From CALAMC01 sp964459465 (GTDB lineage Bacteria; Zixibacteria; MSB-5A5; GN15; PGXB01), in the NCBI GenBank assembly GCA_964459465.1, contig CAYWLR010000008.1, positions 1-64,000 on the forward strand: a DNA stretch of 64,000 nucleotides. The letters are read 5' to 3'. The notes beneath the pieces are model-generated. The model did no database searches. It was not told the DNA's origin and saw only the letters and a program-made list of their open reading frames with translations. Each line of letters begins with the position of its first letter. Position 1 is the stretch's first letter. The position numbers and the translations under genes are program-made. Shown one piece after another: positions 50,947 through 60,454 of the stretch.

Positions 50947-52848
50947 ATGAGCAAGATTATTGGAATAGACTTAGGCACGACCAACTCGGTGGTGGCGGTA
51001 ATCGAAGGCAAGGACCCGGTAGTCATCGCCAATTCCGAAGGTGGTCGCACGACCCCGTCGGTCGTGGCCGTCGATAAAGGCGGCGAGCGTCTAACCGGTC
51101 AGGTGGCCAAACGACAGGCGGTCACTAATCCGATGAATACGATTTTTTCTATCAAGCGCTTTATGGGCCGCAAATTCGAGGAAGTTCAGTCGGAAGCAAA
51201 GAACTTCCCCTACAAAGTTACGGCCGATTCTGCCGGTAACGCCGTTGTCGAAATGAACGGCAAAAAATACACGCCGCAGGAAGTGTCGGCTATTATCCTA
51301 ACCAAAATGAAAAAGACGGCCGAGGATTATCTGGGTACGAAAGTGACCGATGCCATCATCACCGTCCCGGCCTATTTCAACGACAGCCAGCGTCAGGCCA
51401 CCAAAGACGCCGGCCGCATCGCCGGACTGAATGTCCAGCGCATCATCAACGAACCGACCGCGGCGGCTTTGGCTTATGGGCTCGACAAAAAGAAAACCGG
51501 TAAGATTGCCGTGTACGATCTCGGTGGCGGGACTTTTGATATCTCCATCCTTGAACTGTCCGACGGTGTTTTCGAGGTTCTGTCCACCAATGGCGATACG
51601 CATCTCGGCGGAGACGATTTCGACAAGCGTATTATTGACTGGTTGGTCGAAGAGTTTAAAAAACAGGAAGGCATCGATCTCTCTCGTGATCCAATGGCAC
51701 TCCAGCGTTTAAAAGAAGCCGCCGAAAAAGCCAAAATAGAATTGTCTTCAACCATGAGTACCGATATAAATCTGCCGTTCATTACGGCCGACCAAAACGG
51801 TCCCAAACATTTGAATATCAGTCTGACTCGCGCCAAGTATGAGCAACTGGTCGATGATTTGCTGGAACGCACTATCGGGCCGTGTCGTAAAGCGATTGAA
51901 GACGCCAAGGTGTCGTTTAATGACATCAACGATGTCGTCCTGGTCGGCGGTATGACCCGAATGCCCAAAGTGATCGAGTTGGTCAAGAAGCTGTTCGGCA
52001 GAGACCCGAACAAATCGGTCAATCCCGACGAAGTCGTCGCCATCGGCGCCGCCATTCAGGGCGGTGTTTTAACCGGTGACGTCAAGGATGTGTTGCTTCT
52101 CGATGTCACTCCGCTGTCGCTGGGTATCGAGACCCTTGGCGGTGTCACTACGCGTTTGATCGAACGCAACACGACCATTCCGACCCGGAAGACGCAAATT
52201 TTTTCCACCGCGTCCGACAGCCAGCCGGCGGTCGATATCCACGTTTTGCAGGGTGAACGCGAGATGGCCATTGACAACAAGACCATCGGCAAGTTTATCC
52301 TCGATGGCATTCCGCCCGCGCCGCGCGGAGTTCCGCAAATCGAGGTTACTTTTGACATCGACGCCAACGGCATTCTCAACGTAACCGCCAAAGACCTTGG
52401 CACCGGAAAGTCGCAAAACGTCCGTATCGAGGCGTCTTCCGGTTTGTCCGAGGCCGAGATCAAGAAGATGGTCGATGATGCCAAGGCGCATGAATCGGAA
52501 GACAAGGCCCGGCGAGAGAAAATCGATACGCGCAATATGGCCGATTCGGCCGTGTTCCAGGCTGAAAAGAACCTCAAAGAGTACGGCGATAAGCTCGATC
52601 CCGACAACCGGGCCAAAATCGAAGCCGGTATCGAACGGGTAAAAACCGCTCTCAAGGGCGATAATCCGTCTGAAATAAAGGCGGCTATGGATGATTTAAA
52701 CCAGCTATGGCAGAGTGCCGCCTCGACCATGTATCAGAAAACCACTTCCGGTCCGGCCGGTCCACAGGGGCCGACGCCGGAGCCGGGACCCTCCGGACAG
52801 GGGGACAGCGCGGTTGACGCCGATTTCGAGGTGGTTGACGATAAGTAA
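50947..52848 (+). CDS. dnaK: chaperone DnaK (Hsp70)
   Basis: 633 residues. ATPase domain: GIDLGTTNSVVAV (phosphate 1), AVYDLGGGTFDISIL (phosphate 2) and DVVLVGGMTRMPKV (adenosine site). The substrate domain begins after the DVLLLDVTPLSLGIETLGG linker region. The tail is Gly/Pro-rich and ends DADFEVVDDK, a standard DnaK C-terminus. A J-protein gene follows; grpE is not here. Confidence 0.98.
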   Translation: MSKIIGIDLGTTNSVVAVIEGKDPVVIANSEGGRTTPSVVAVDKGGERLTGQVAKRQAVTNPMNTIFSIKRFMGRKFEEVQSEAKNFPYKVTADSAGNAVVEMNGKKYTPQEVSAIILTKMKKTAEDYLGTKVTDAIITVPAYFNDSQRQATKDAGRIAGLNVQRIINEPTAAALAYGLDKKKTGKIAVYDLGGGTFDISILELSDGVFEVLSTNGDTHLGGDDFDKRIIDWLVEEFKKQEGIDLSRDPMALQRLKEAAEKAKIELSSTMSTDINLPFITADQNGPKHLNISLTRAKYEQLVDDLLERTIGPCRKAIEDAKVSFNDINDVVLVGGMTRMPKVIELVKKLFGRDPNKSVNPDEVVAIGAAIQGGVLTGDVKDVLLLDVTPLSLGIETLGGVTTRLIERNTTIPTRKTQIFSTASDSQPAVDIHVLQGEREMAIDNKTIGKFILDGIPPAPRGVPQIEVTFDIDANGILNVTAKDLGTGKSQNVRIEASSGLSEAEIKKMVDDAKAHESEDKARREKIDTRNMADSAVFQAEKNLKEYGDKLDPDNRAKIEAGIERVKTALKGDNPSEIKAAMDDLNQLWQSAASTMYQKTTSGPAGPQGPTPEPGPSGQGDSAVDADFEVVDDK

Positions 52849-52858
52849 ACCGCAACAA

Positions 52859-52880
52859 AGGGCCCCCGATGCGGGGCCCT
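52859..52880 (+). terminator. hairpin after dnaK
   Basis: AGGGCCCC/GGGGCCCT, 8 bp, 6-base loop. The following bases are ATTGATT, a poor T run, so termination may be partial. Confidence 0.55.
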
Positions 52881-52897
52881 ATTGATTGAATTGACGA

Positions 52898-52926
52898 TTG
52901 ACAAAATCAGTATAGCATCGTAGAGT
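52898..52926 (+). promoter_or_regulatory. sigma70-type promoter for the J-protein
   Basis: TTGACA and TAGAGT with 17 bases between. The predicted transcript starts near 52933, which supports the ATG at 52957 as start rather than the GTG at 52936. Confidence 0.65.
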
Positions 52927-52956
52927 ATAAGTGACGTGAACCAGACAACCGGAAAT

Positions 52957-53886
52957 ATGTCGAAGGATTATTACAAAGCGCTGGGTGTGGCCGAAAACGC
53001 TACCGAAGACGAAATAAAAAAGGCGTTTCGGAAATTGGCCAAGCAATATCACCCCGACCGCAATAAGGGTGATAAAAAGGCCGAAGAGAAATTCAAGGAT
53101 ATCTCCGAGGCCTATGACGTGCTCGGTGACAAGAACAAACGCCAGCAGTACGACACCATGCGCAAATACGGAACTTTTACCGGCGGGCCCAGTTTCGATC
53201 CCCGGTATTCCGGCGGCTTCGACTCCTCGCAGTTCGAACGATTTTTCCGTTTCGAGCGCTCCGAGGGAGCCGACATTTTCGAAGAGTTGTTCGGTTCGAT
53301 TTTCGGCGCCCGACGGGGCGCAGGTTCCCGTTCAGGGCCGCGACCGCGTCAGCCGCGACGGGTCGACGGGCGCGACGCTAACGTCACGGCCACGATTACG
53401 TTCATGGAGGCGGTCAGGGGAACAACCAAAACCATTATCGCCAAAAACCCGGGGCCGCAGGGCAACCGCCGGAAAATCCGGGTCAGAATCCCCACCGGAA
53501 TCGAAGATGGCGGCAAAATTCGATTGCGGGGAATGGGTTTCCCCGGACGCGACGGCGGCGGAAACGGCGATTTAATTGTGACGGTGAAAGTGGAAAAAGA
53601 TCAAAAATTCGAACGCAAAGGCAACGACATTTATACTAAAGTGCTGGTCGACTACCCGACCGCCGCGCTTGGCGGCAAGGTGCAGGCGCATACTCTGACA
53701 CGCAAAATCAGTCTCAATATTCCACCGGGGACAACCTCCGGCACAAAGCTTCGGCTGAAAGGTATGGGTATTGCCGTCGACGGCGTCGCCGGAGACCAGT
53801 ATGTCGAGATAATTGTCGATGTCCCCAAAAACCTGACCGACGAGCAGAAACAACTGCTCGAGCAGTTAAAAAAGACAATGGAATAA
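52957..53886 (+). CDS. cbpA: J-domain co-chaperone of CbpA type
   Basis: 309 residues. The J domain (1-70) reads KDYYKALGVAENATEDEIKK and KQYHPDRNKGDK with the HPD motif. A Gly/Phe-rich linker follows. There is no CxxCxGxG zinc finger, so it is of the CbpA kind rather than DnaJ type I. The C-terminal substrate domains include RIPTGIEDGGKIRLRGMG. It stimulates the DnaK ATPase. Confidence 0.93.
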   Translation: MSKDYYKALGVAENATEDEIKKAFRKLAKQYHPDRNKGDKKAEEKFKDISEAYDVLGDKNKRQQYDTMRKYGTFTGGPSFDPRYSGGFDSSQFERFFRFERSEGADIFEELFGSIFGARRGAGSRSGPRPRQPRRVDGRDANVTATITFMEAVRGTTKTIIAKNPGPQGNRRKIRVRIPTGIEDGGKIRLRGMGFPGRDGGGNGDLIVTVKVEKDQKFERKGNDIYTKVLVDYPTAALGGKVQAHTLTRKISLNIPPGTTSGTKLRLKGMGIAVDGVAGDQYVEIIVDVPKNLTDEQKQLLEQLKKTME

Positions 53887-54128
53887 CGTGCTCCATGTGC
53901 CCGCCGCCCGGAGGTTCTGAATTATTATGAAGAATTGCGGTGGGGATGTTGATCTTTGCAGTCTTGTGGGTTCTGCCGGTCACGAATTAAATGGAGGAGT
54001 TCCGATAAATTCAAATAATAAATTTTTGTAGGGCAGAGCCCTGCCTAATGTCCCGCCTGCACTGAGTCCGCGAAGCGAGCGAAGCGAGAGAGCACCTGAC
54101 AAATCTTATATTCTCGTACGGCCCGATC

Positions 54129-54338
54129 TCAATCCTTTGCCAGTACCACATTAACCGCCTTAACCAGCACCCGAACCGTATCGCCCTTCTTAATTCCCAA
54201 TTCATCCAATGAGTCATTGGTGAACACCGACTGCATTATCGCGCCGCCGGCAATTTCGACTTTGACCTGACACATCACGCCGCCCCTTTTAATCTCAATC
54301 ACCTTGCCCGTGATATTGTTTCTCACTCCGAATTTCAT
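54129..54338 (-). CDS. molybdopterin-binding (Mop/TOBE) protein
   Basis: 69 residues, one Mop domain: GVRNNITGKVIEIKRGGVMC, then VKVEIAGG and SVFTNDSLDELGIKKGDTVRVLVKAVNVVL. Such stand-alone proteins bind molybdate or tungstate for storage or delivery. An AAGGAGGT ribosome binding site precedes the ATG. No molybdate transporter is adjacent. Confidence 0.9.
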   Translation of the reverse strand: MKFGVRNNITGKVIEIKRGGVMCQVKVEIAGGAIMQSVFTNDSLDELGIKKGDTVRVLVKAVNVVLAKD

Positions 54339-54365
54339 AATACCTCCTTGTGTAATGATTTGTAG

Positions 54366-54389
54366 GTCAAATCTCCTTAGAGATTTGAC
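54366..54389. repeat. 10 bp perfect hairpin between mop and SH3 genes
   Basis: GTCAAATCTC and GAGATTTGAC around a 4-base loop, preceded by TTTGTAG. A second hairpin (AGGGC/GCCCT) also preceded by TTTTGTAG lies at about 54031 on the other side of mop. They may be REP-like elements or weak terminators. Confidence 0.7.
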
Positions 54390-54396
54390 ATTTTAA

Positions 54397-54759
54397 TCAA
54401 TCATCCACGATAACCTTCTCCACCGGTACCCAGCCATACTGGCCAAGCGCGTCCCGGCACCAGAACCACCCGGCCATTTCCCTGAAAATAATTAGCTTGT
54501 CGCCGACCGCGACGGTTAATTCCTTGGCATCATACTCCTCCAGCGCCGTGGCGATATTACCGGTAACGCGAAGATATTCTTCCGGCACCCAGCTGCCCAA
54601 CCCTTCTTTATCCACGCACCAGATCCAGCCCGGCCATTCATTATCGACCGATCGGCTCCCGTCGATTGTCAAAATATCGCCAGGCAGAATCTTAAGACAT
54701 TTATCGTATGATGCCTTATGTTCTTTGATAGCAAGTCCGCTTATGGGTGCAACAGCCAT
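54397..54759 (-). CDS. tandem SH3-like domain protein
   Basis: 120 residues, from an ATG at 54759. Two SH3-like folds are seen: GDILTIDGSRSVDNEWPGWI with GLGSWVPEEYL, then VGDKLIIFREMAGWFWC with GQYGWVPVEKV. SH3 domains bind peptides or ligands; the cellular role is unknown. It has no signal peptide. It follows the flavoprotein gene with overlap of the two frames near 54762. Confidence 0.8.
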   Translation of the reverse strand: MAVAPISGLAIKEHKASYDKCLKILPGDILTIDGSRSVDNEWPGWIWCVDKEGLGSWVPEEYLRVTGNIATALEEYDAKELTVAVGDKLIIFREMAGWFWCRDALGQYGWVPVEKVIVDD

Positions 54760-54761
54760 AC

Positions 54762-56069
54762 TCAATTACCTTTCGCCGCCGAGATGCCCGCCAGGTAACC
54801 GGTCGAAAAAGCCGCCTGCAAATTATAACCGCCGGTATCGGCGTCGATGTCGATTATTTCCCCGGCAAGATAAAGGCTTTTAAGAATTTTCGATTCCATC
54901 GTTCGCGGATTAATTTCCGATACCGGAATACCCCCCGATGTTATAATCGCTTCTTTAAAACCGCGATGTCCGGAGATGACAAACCGAAAATCCTTGAGCC
55001 ACAGACGCAACCGCTTCCGCTCATCTGATGTTATCTGATTACCCGGTTTTTCAGGGTCAATTTTAGTTTGTTGCATACAAACCGGGATCAACTGCACGGG
55101 CAACAGCTCTTTTAAGATATTTTCAAATTGCTTTTTGCCGGATCTTTCAAAATCGCGTAACAAGCGTGTGTCGAGTTTATTATCGTCGAGCGCCGGCTTA
55201 AGATCGATGGATATTTCAACTCTCTGTTTCTTCTCTAATGCCGCCACCGCTATCTTACTTAAGGCCACGATTGATGGACCGTCAAGGCCGTACGCTTCGA
55301 ACTTCGCCTCGCCGAAATCCTCGCCGCATTTTCTGCCGTCTAAATAAAGACCGACATTGACATTTTTCAGATGCAGTCCGATCAGAACCTCGGCAATGGC
55401 AGCCTTTGTTTCCAAGGGCACCAGCGCCGGACGCGGCGTGTTTATGGTATGCCCGACCTTTTCCGCCAGTTTGTATCCCATGCCGGTCGAACCGGTGGCC
55501 GGGTATGATTTCCCTCCGGTAGCCAGAATCACGGCATCGGCTTTGTATAATTTGCCGTCGGTGCGGAATTTCGTCGCCGCTTTGGTCAGGGGAGAGGCAA
55601 GGGCCGTTCTGGGTTCGCGGGGAACCTGCACCCCGACAATACGGCCCTCTTCCTGTAATAACCATTCCACCGGTGAACGGGTTCGAATTGATACACCGCA
55701 ACCCCGCGCCCACATTATCATAGCATCGGCGACAGCCACGGCGTCGTTATCAATAGGAAATATTCTGCCGCCGCGTTCAATTTCCGTCTGGATTCCAAGA
55801 TTATTTAAGAAATTTACCAGGTTCTGGGAAAAGAAACAATTGAATGCCTGCCGCAAAAACTTTCCGTTCTTGCCGAAATGCGCCATGAATTCTTCCAGAC
55901 CGGCGGTGTTGGTAAGATTACATCGGCCTTTGCCGGTGATACCTAGCTTACGGGCCGGGCGAGTCATCTTTTCCAGAAGAAGTACTTCGGCTCCGGCAGT
56001 CGCCGCCTGACCCGCCGCCATTAAACCGGCCGGGCCGCCGCCGATAACAATTATCTTTTTTGCCGCCAC
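54762..56069 (-). CDS. HI0933-family FAD-dependent oxidoreductase (BaiN/YhiN-like)
   Basis: 435 residues with a GTG start. The dinucleotide-binding IIVIGGGPAGLMAAGQAA is near residue 5, GKGRCNLTN is the signature of the HI0933 family, and TGGYNLQAAFSTGYLAG closes the C-terminal FAD-binding part. The family is widespread and has few assigned substrates. It is the first of a minus-strand pair with the SH3 gene. Confidence 0.92.
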   Translation of the reverse strand: MAAKKIIVIGGGPAGLMAAGQAATAGAEVLLLEKMTRPARKLGITGKGRCNLTNTAGLEEFMAHFGKNGKFLRQAFNCFFSQNLVNFLNNLGIQTEIERGGRIFPIDNDAVAVADAMIMWARGCGVSIRTRSPVEWLLQEEGRIVGVQVPREPRTALASPLTKAATKFRTDGKLYKADAVILATGGKSYPATGSTGMGYKLAEKVGHTINTPRPALVPLETKAAIAEVLIGLHLKNVNVGLYLDGRKCGEDFGEAKFEAYGLDGPSIVALSKIAVAALEKKQRVEISIDLKPALDDNKLDTRLLRDFERSGKKQFENILKELLPVQLIPVCMQQTKIDPEKPGNQITSDERKRLRLWLKDFRFVISGHRGFKEAIITSGGIPVSEINPRTMESKILKSLYLAGEIIDIDADTGGYNLQAAFSTGYLAGISAAKGN

Positions 56070-56109
56070 CGAATTTAGCCCTTTTGGATTTTCATCGCGA
56101 TCGGTACCG

Positions 56110-56649
56110 CTATCCGGAATGAATTGGCATCAGGGGTATTTTCTCTATCGGCGTGATAACACCTTCATCGAGGTCGATAATCTCCACGTTCGATATCCGC
56201 CCGACAATTTCTTTGTTTTCGGCATTGATTTTATCGACCAGATTTTTGCAGACAAACGAAGCATCGGATATACCGGCCGTGATATGCGGCTGGTACGGCG
56301 TATCGAGTTTCAGAAAATCAGCCATAAACCCGGTATATATGGCATCGCGAAGTTTCACAATCCCACTGAAACCTTCGTCGGGGACAAGAAAGACGAAGTA
56401 TGCTTTATGCACCGGGGTGTGGTTCACCGTAGCGCAACGGATGGTGAATTTTATTTCGGACAGGCCTCGTATCGTGTCCTTAATATGCCCGACAAAACGG
56501 TCTTTCTCGAATCGTTTGGAGGGAAAGACAATCGTGAAATGCGGTTCGATAACCTTGAAATTTTCGCGGTCATGTTCGGAGCGGATTTTCTGAATCCAGT
56601 CATAATCGGATTTCTTCAACTGCGGGTAATTTAATGCCATTAAAGCCAT
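56110..56649 (-). CDS. 2H phosphoesterase / 2'-5' RNA ligase-like protein
   Basis: 179 residues. Two HxT motifs mark the active site: His37-Phe-Thr39 (EPHFTIVF) and His122-Ile-Thr124 (QPHITAGI). The superfamily handles 2',3'-cyclic phosphates or 2'-5' RNA links. The ATG at 56649 has AGGGA upstream; a second ATG at 56640 is possible, and the longer frame to 56838 has no support. It ends 40 bases before the flavoprotein start. Confidence 0.86.
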   Translation of the reverse strand: MALMALNYPQLKKSDYDWIQKIRSEHDRENFKVIEPHFTIVFPSKRFEKDRFVGHIKDTIRGLSEIKFTIRCATVNHTPVHKAYFVFLVPDEGFSGIVKLRDAIYTGFMADFLKLDTPYQPHITAGISDASFVCKNLVDKINAENKEIVGRISNVEIIDLDEGVITPIEKIPLMPIHSG

Positions 56650-56874
56650 ATTCGATTCCCTGTTTATTTTTGCCTCATATCCGAATGAAACCATTTTGAA
56701 GCATGAGTTCAATAAAAATATTCTAACACTAAAAAGCGAGCGCTGAAAAGCCGGCCAGTCGGCCACCGAAACATATCCTTGTCGTATTCCAATCTGAATG
56801 AACATTTCCGGAACAAAAACGTCTTGTTCTCCAAGCACGTCATCAGGAGGTGTCGTTCGAAATCAATTCTAACC

Positions 56875-57387
56875 ATGATCTGGGTAGTGGTCTTCTTACC
56901 CCTGTTATTTGCCGGTATGTCGTTCGTTCAATCCGCTACGGATTAGGCATCAGTGCTCAAAGAAAATTTGAAATTTCTGGAAAAAATCGTAAACAAAAAG
57001 TGGGTCGGGGAAACCCGGGCGCCTGATGGACGGACTGTGGAAATTATCAGAGAATTTAACGTTGTCTGGAACGGTAATGCCATTAAACGAACTGAATATT
57101 GTAAAGGCTTAAATTAAGAAGGTGAGGGATTTTTCTATTGGGACTCCGGTGATAGGACTGTTAAATATTTTTCGATAAGCAATCGCGGGATATTTGTTAA
57201 TGGCACTGTCAGCGATGAATCAGGCAAGATTTTAATTGCCGGTAAAACTACGTTTGCCGATAAAGCCGTGGATTTCAGAAATGTTTTCGAATTAACGGAT
57301 GATGGCAAACTTCTCGATAAATTCTTCAGCTTTGAAAACGGGCAAAGAAAGGCAGGACACGATTTGGTGTTGACAGTGGAAGAATAA
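56875..57387 (+). pseudogene. secreted-protein gene with two in-frame stops
   Basis: One frame of 171 codons from ATG (56875) to TAA (57385), interrupted by TAG at 56944 and TAA at 57115. The first 22 residues look like a signal peptide (MIWVVVFLPLLFAGMSFVQS). The rest reads as coherent protein: NKKWVGETRAPDGRTVEII, FFYWDSGDRTVKYFSISN, then GHDLVLTVEE. No frameshift is needed. Family unknown. It is most simply a decayed gene; readthrough or a sequencing error is possible. Confidence 0.7.
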
Positions 57388-57389
57388 AT

Positions 57390-58019
57390 TTATTTCGTCA
57401 ACTTGAACGAATGTAAAACCTTCTCGTACGCCCGCTGGGCCAGAACGCTGTGAACCGGTCCTGAAATATTCAACTGAAAAATTACTATCTCCGAACCGGC
57501 ATTGCAGTAGGCTATCATCGCTTCGCGCGAAACGCCCCCCGGGTCACGGATTTCCAGCACAATACAGGTATCGACATGAGCGGTGTCGGAGGCCGAGGCC
57601 CGGCTGATGCCGAATTTGCTTTCCAGCCGACCCTTTTCATGAAGCGGGTCATTGAGCGAGTAACGCCGCTTGAAAATAATATTCTTGGTCTTGGCCAGAT
57701 GCGCCGAATCGGTCGTGATAAACTGCTCAAACGTAAGGCTGTCCAGGTCCAGCACCCAGACCAGAATCTGCCGGGTGGCGTTGAAATAGGACTCATGGCC
57801 CGGAAACATTGCCATAGTATAGCCATCAAAATAGGCATTAGTCGTATCCGCCAGCCAGCCGTTGGGAACGACAAACATGAAGGAATGATCGACGCCGTCA
57901 TAATAAATCGTATCGCCGGGAAGCGTATCGGATAAGGCCTTCGGGGCCCCGGTAGTGATGTCGGCATAAATCGCCGGCGACAATGCCGCCATAATTATTA
58001 TAAAGACGAAAATTCTCAT
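57390..58019 (-). CDS. secreted protein of unknown function
   Basis: 209 residues with a signal peptide ending AIYAD. The mature part, with DGVDHSFMFVVPNGWLADTT at about 42-61, looks like a PsbP/DUF1795-like fold that holds a short beta layer and helices, but I cannot name the family firmly. It ends 3 bases from the 3' end of the convergent pseudogene. Confidence 0.75.
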   Translation of the reverse strand: MRIFVFIIIMAALSPAIYADITTGAPKALSDTLPGDTIYYDGVDHSFMFVVPNGWLADTTNAYFDGYTMAMFPGHESYFNATRQILVWVLDLDSLTFEQFITTDSAHLAKTKNIIFKRRYSLNDPLHEKGRLESKFGISRASASDTAHVDTCIVLEIRDPGGVSREAMIAYCNAGSEIVIFQLNISGPVHSVLAQRAYEKVLHSFKLTK

Positions 58020-58231
58020 AATTTTTATTATACAATTTTATATTAAAAAAGAGAAGGGGTTTAAACCGGCTATTTTATCTGGATTGGGCACTTATGACCG
58101 TCCATCACCTATATTGCCCTTGCGGGTCGGTCGGCAAAAGATTATATTGGATTTTCTGTATGGGCAGGGCCACGAGACGTATGACATTGCAGATAAGAGA
58201 TTTAAAACCATAGATCTATGAGGTAACTTAC

Positions 58232-59281
58232 ATGGTAGGTATAGTCGGCTATGGAGCGCATATCCCCCGACATCGCATTAAAGTCGAAGAGATCGCCAAG
58301 GTTTGGGGAGCCGATGCGCCAAGCTACAAAAAAGGACTTTTGCTGACCCAAAAGTCGGTGCCGCCTCCGGATACCGATACGATAACCTTGTCCGTAGAAG
58401 CGACCAAAAATGCCCTGAAACGGGCGGGCAATATCAACCCGGCCGACATCGGCGCGATTTATATCGGTTCGGAATCACACCCGTATGCCGTCAAGCCGTC
58501 CGGGACGATTGTAGCCGATGCAATTGGGGCCTGTCCGAGAATCCACTGCGCCGATTTTGAATTCGCCTGCAAAGCCGGCTCCGAGGCGATGTATGTCTGC
58601 CTGGGACTGGTTAAATCCGGCTATGTCAAATATGGTCTGGCCATCGGCGGCGATACCTCGCAGGGTGCCCCGGGCGATGCTCTGGAATATTCGGCGGCGG
58701 CTGGCGCGGCGGCCTTTATTATGGGCGGCGAAAATGTCATCGCCGAAATTCTCTATACCGACGCTTATATGACCGATACCCCCGATTTCTGGCGCCGGGA
58801 ACATGAATACTATCCGCAGCATGGCGGTCGCTTCACCGGCGAGCCGGCTTATTTTGCGCATACTATGGGCGCGGCCAAGGCGATCATGGAAAAAGCCAAT
58901 ATGAAGCCGAAAGATTTCACCTACGCCGTTTTCCATCAGCCCAACGGCAAATTCCCGATGCGCGTCGGCAAAATGCTCGGTTTTACCAAAGAGCAAATCG
59001 AACCGGGCTGGCTGTCACCGGTCCTGGGTAATACCTATTCGGGGGCTTCGCCGATGGGTCTGACTTCAACCCTTGATATAGCCAAACCGGGAGATAAAAT
59101 TTTGATGGTCTCTTATGGTTCCGGCGCCGGGTCGGATTCATTCATCTGGCAGGTAACGGATCGCATTAACGATGTTCGTGATAAAGCGGTCAGGACGAGA
59201 AAGCTCCTCGATGAGAACCTGACGTTCGTTGACTATGGAACCTATGCCAAATTCAGGCACAAAATACGGAAGAACAAGTAG
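58232..59281 (+). CDS. hydroxymethylglutaryl-CoA synthase, archaeal type
   Basis: 349 residues. Joins acetyl-CoA and acetoacetyl-CoA to HMG-CoA. GIVGYGAHIPRHRI begins the protein, and the likely catalytic set is Glu81 (GSESHP), Cys113 (FEFACKAG) and His235 (VFHQPNGK). Sequence and length follow the archaeal enzyme, not the longer eukaryotic or Staphylococcus form. It starts an operon with thiolase (12 bases) and DUF35, the archaeal gene order. Confidence 0.94.
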   Translation: MVGIVGYGAHIPRHRIKVEEIAKVWGADAPSYKKGLLLTQKSVPPPDTDTITLSVEATKNALKRAGNINPADIGAIYIGSESHPYAVKPSGTIVADAIGACPRIHCADFEFACKAGSEAMYVCLGLVKSGYVKYGLAIGGDTSQGAPGDALEYSAAAGAAAFIMGGENVIAEILYTDAYMTDTPDFWRREHEYYPQHGGRFTGEPAYFAHTMGAAKAIMEKANMKPKDFTYAVFHQPNGKFPMRVGKMLGFTKEQIEPGWLSPVLGNTYSGASPMGLTSTLDIAKPGDKILMVSYGSGAGSDSFIWQVTDRINDVRDKAVRTRKLLDENLTFVDYGTYAKFRHKIRKNK

Positions 59282-59293
59282 GAGGTGCATGAA

Positions 59294-60454
59294 ATGAGAG
59301 ATGTAGCAGTTGTCGGCATAGGCATGAATAAATGGGGCGAACTCTGGGGTAAATCGTTCCGAGACATTTTTGTCGAAGCCGCTTTGATAGCCATTAAAGA
59401 TGCCGGTGTGGATAAAATCGATTCGATGACCATCGGTTGTATGACCGGCGGCTTGTTCGTCGGGCAGGAACACCTCGCTTCCATGATGGCGGATTATCTG
59501 GGTTATAAACATATTCCGGCGTCGCGGGTCGAATCGGCCTGCGCTTCGGGCGGCCTGGCTTTCCGCACCGCTTATATCGAGGTCACTTCGGGTATGTCCG
59601 ATATTGTTCTGGCCGGTGGGGTAGAGAAGATGACCGACGTGTCCGGCGATGGCGCAACTTACGCCTTGGCAACCGCCGCCGATCAGGAATACGAAGTCTT
59701 TCACGGCGCCACGTTTCCGGGGTTATATGCCCTGATGGCCGTGGCCCACATGGAAAAGTACGGTACCACCCGCGACATGCTTTCGGCGGTGTCCGTAAAA
59801 AACCATAAAAACGGCGCCAAAAATCCTAATGCTCAATATCCTTTCGAAACGACTATCGAAGAAGTCAATAATTCTGTGATGGTGGCCTCGCCGCTTCGCA
59901 TTATGGACTGCTCGCCGATTACCGATGGCGCCGCGGCGGTGATATTGACCACCGTTGATATCGCCAAAAAGCTCGGCAAGCCGATTATCAAGGTCATCGG
60001 TTCGGGACACGCCACCGATACTATCGCGCTTCATTCCCGTAAAGATCTGACAACTCTCACGGCCACTAAACTGGCCGGGGAGCGCGCCCTCAAAATGGCC
60101 GGCAAGACGATTAAAGACATCAATTTCGCCGAAGTGCACGATTGCTTTACTATTGCCGAGATTATCGTCACCGAATCGCTGGGCATATTCCCGGCGGGCA
60201 AAGGCGGCGAGATGGCGGCCAAAGGCGAAACCGGGCTGGAAGGCTCTTTCCCGATAAACACTTCCGGCGGCCTCAAATCCAAAGGCCATCCGGTCGGCGC
60301 GACCGGCATTGCCCAGATATACGAAATAGTCAAACAGTTGCGCGGACAGGCCGAGAACGGGCGCCAGCTTAAAAACAATCCGAAAATAGGCATGGCGCAG
60401 AATATGGGCGGATCCGGCGGTTCAAGCCTGGTTCATATACTGGAGGTTGCATAA
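59294..60454 (+). CDS. acetyl-CoA acetyltransferase (archaeal-type thiolase)
   Basis: 386 residues. Condenses two acetyl-CoA or cleaves acetoacetyl-CoA. The acyl-carrying Cys83 is in VESACASGGLAF; HDCFTIAE and GGLKSKGHPVGATG carry the other active-site residues. The ATG at 59294 has GGAGG 8 bases upstream; a GTG at 59285 is rejected. In archaea this thiolase, HMG-CoA synthase and DUF35 form one complex that passes acetoacetyl-CoA directly. Confidence 0.93.
   Translation: MRDVAVVGIGMNKWGELWGKSFRDIFVEAALIAIKDAGVDKIDSMTIGCMTGGLFVGQEHLASMMADYLGYKHIPASRVESACASGGLAFRTAYIEVTSGMSDIVLAGGVEKMTDVSGDGATYALATAADQEYEVFHGATFPGLYALMAVAHMEKYGTTRDMLSAVSVKNHKNGAKNPNAQYPFETTIEEVNNSVMVASPLRIMDCSPITDGAAAVILTTVDIAKKLGKPIIKVIGSGHATDTIALHSRKDLTTLTATKLAGERALKMAGKTIKDINFAEVHDCFTIAEIIVTESLGIFPAGKGGEMAAKGETGLEGSFPINTSGGLKSKGHPVGATGIAQIYEIVKQLRGQAENGRQLKNNPKIGMAQNMGGSGGSSLVHILEVA

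Noticed and set aside
53927..54031. 34-codon frame after the J-protein gene
   Set aside because: Starts MKNCGGDVDLCS after GGAGG at a long spacing; too short and without conservation evidence.
54070..54087. Tandem GCGAAGCGA repeat as part of a CRISPR or satellite
   Set aside because: Only two 9-base copies; no spacers or further copies. No CRISPR array was seen anywhere in the window.
56650..56870. N-terminal extension of the 2H protein to 56838
   Set aside because: The extension has no ribosome binding site, and the HxT fold starts normally from the ATG at 56649.
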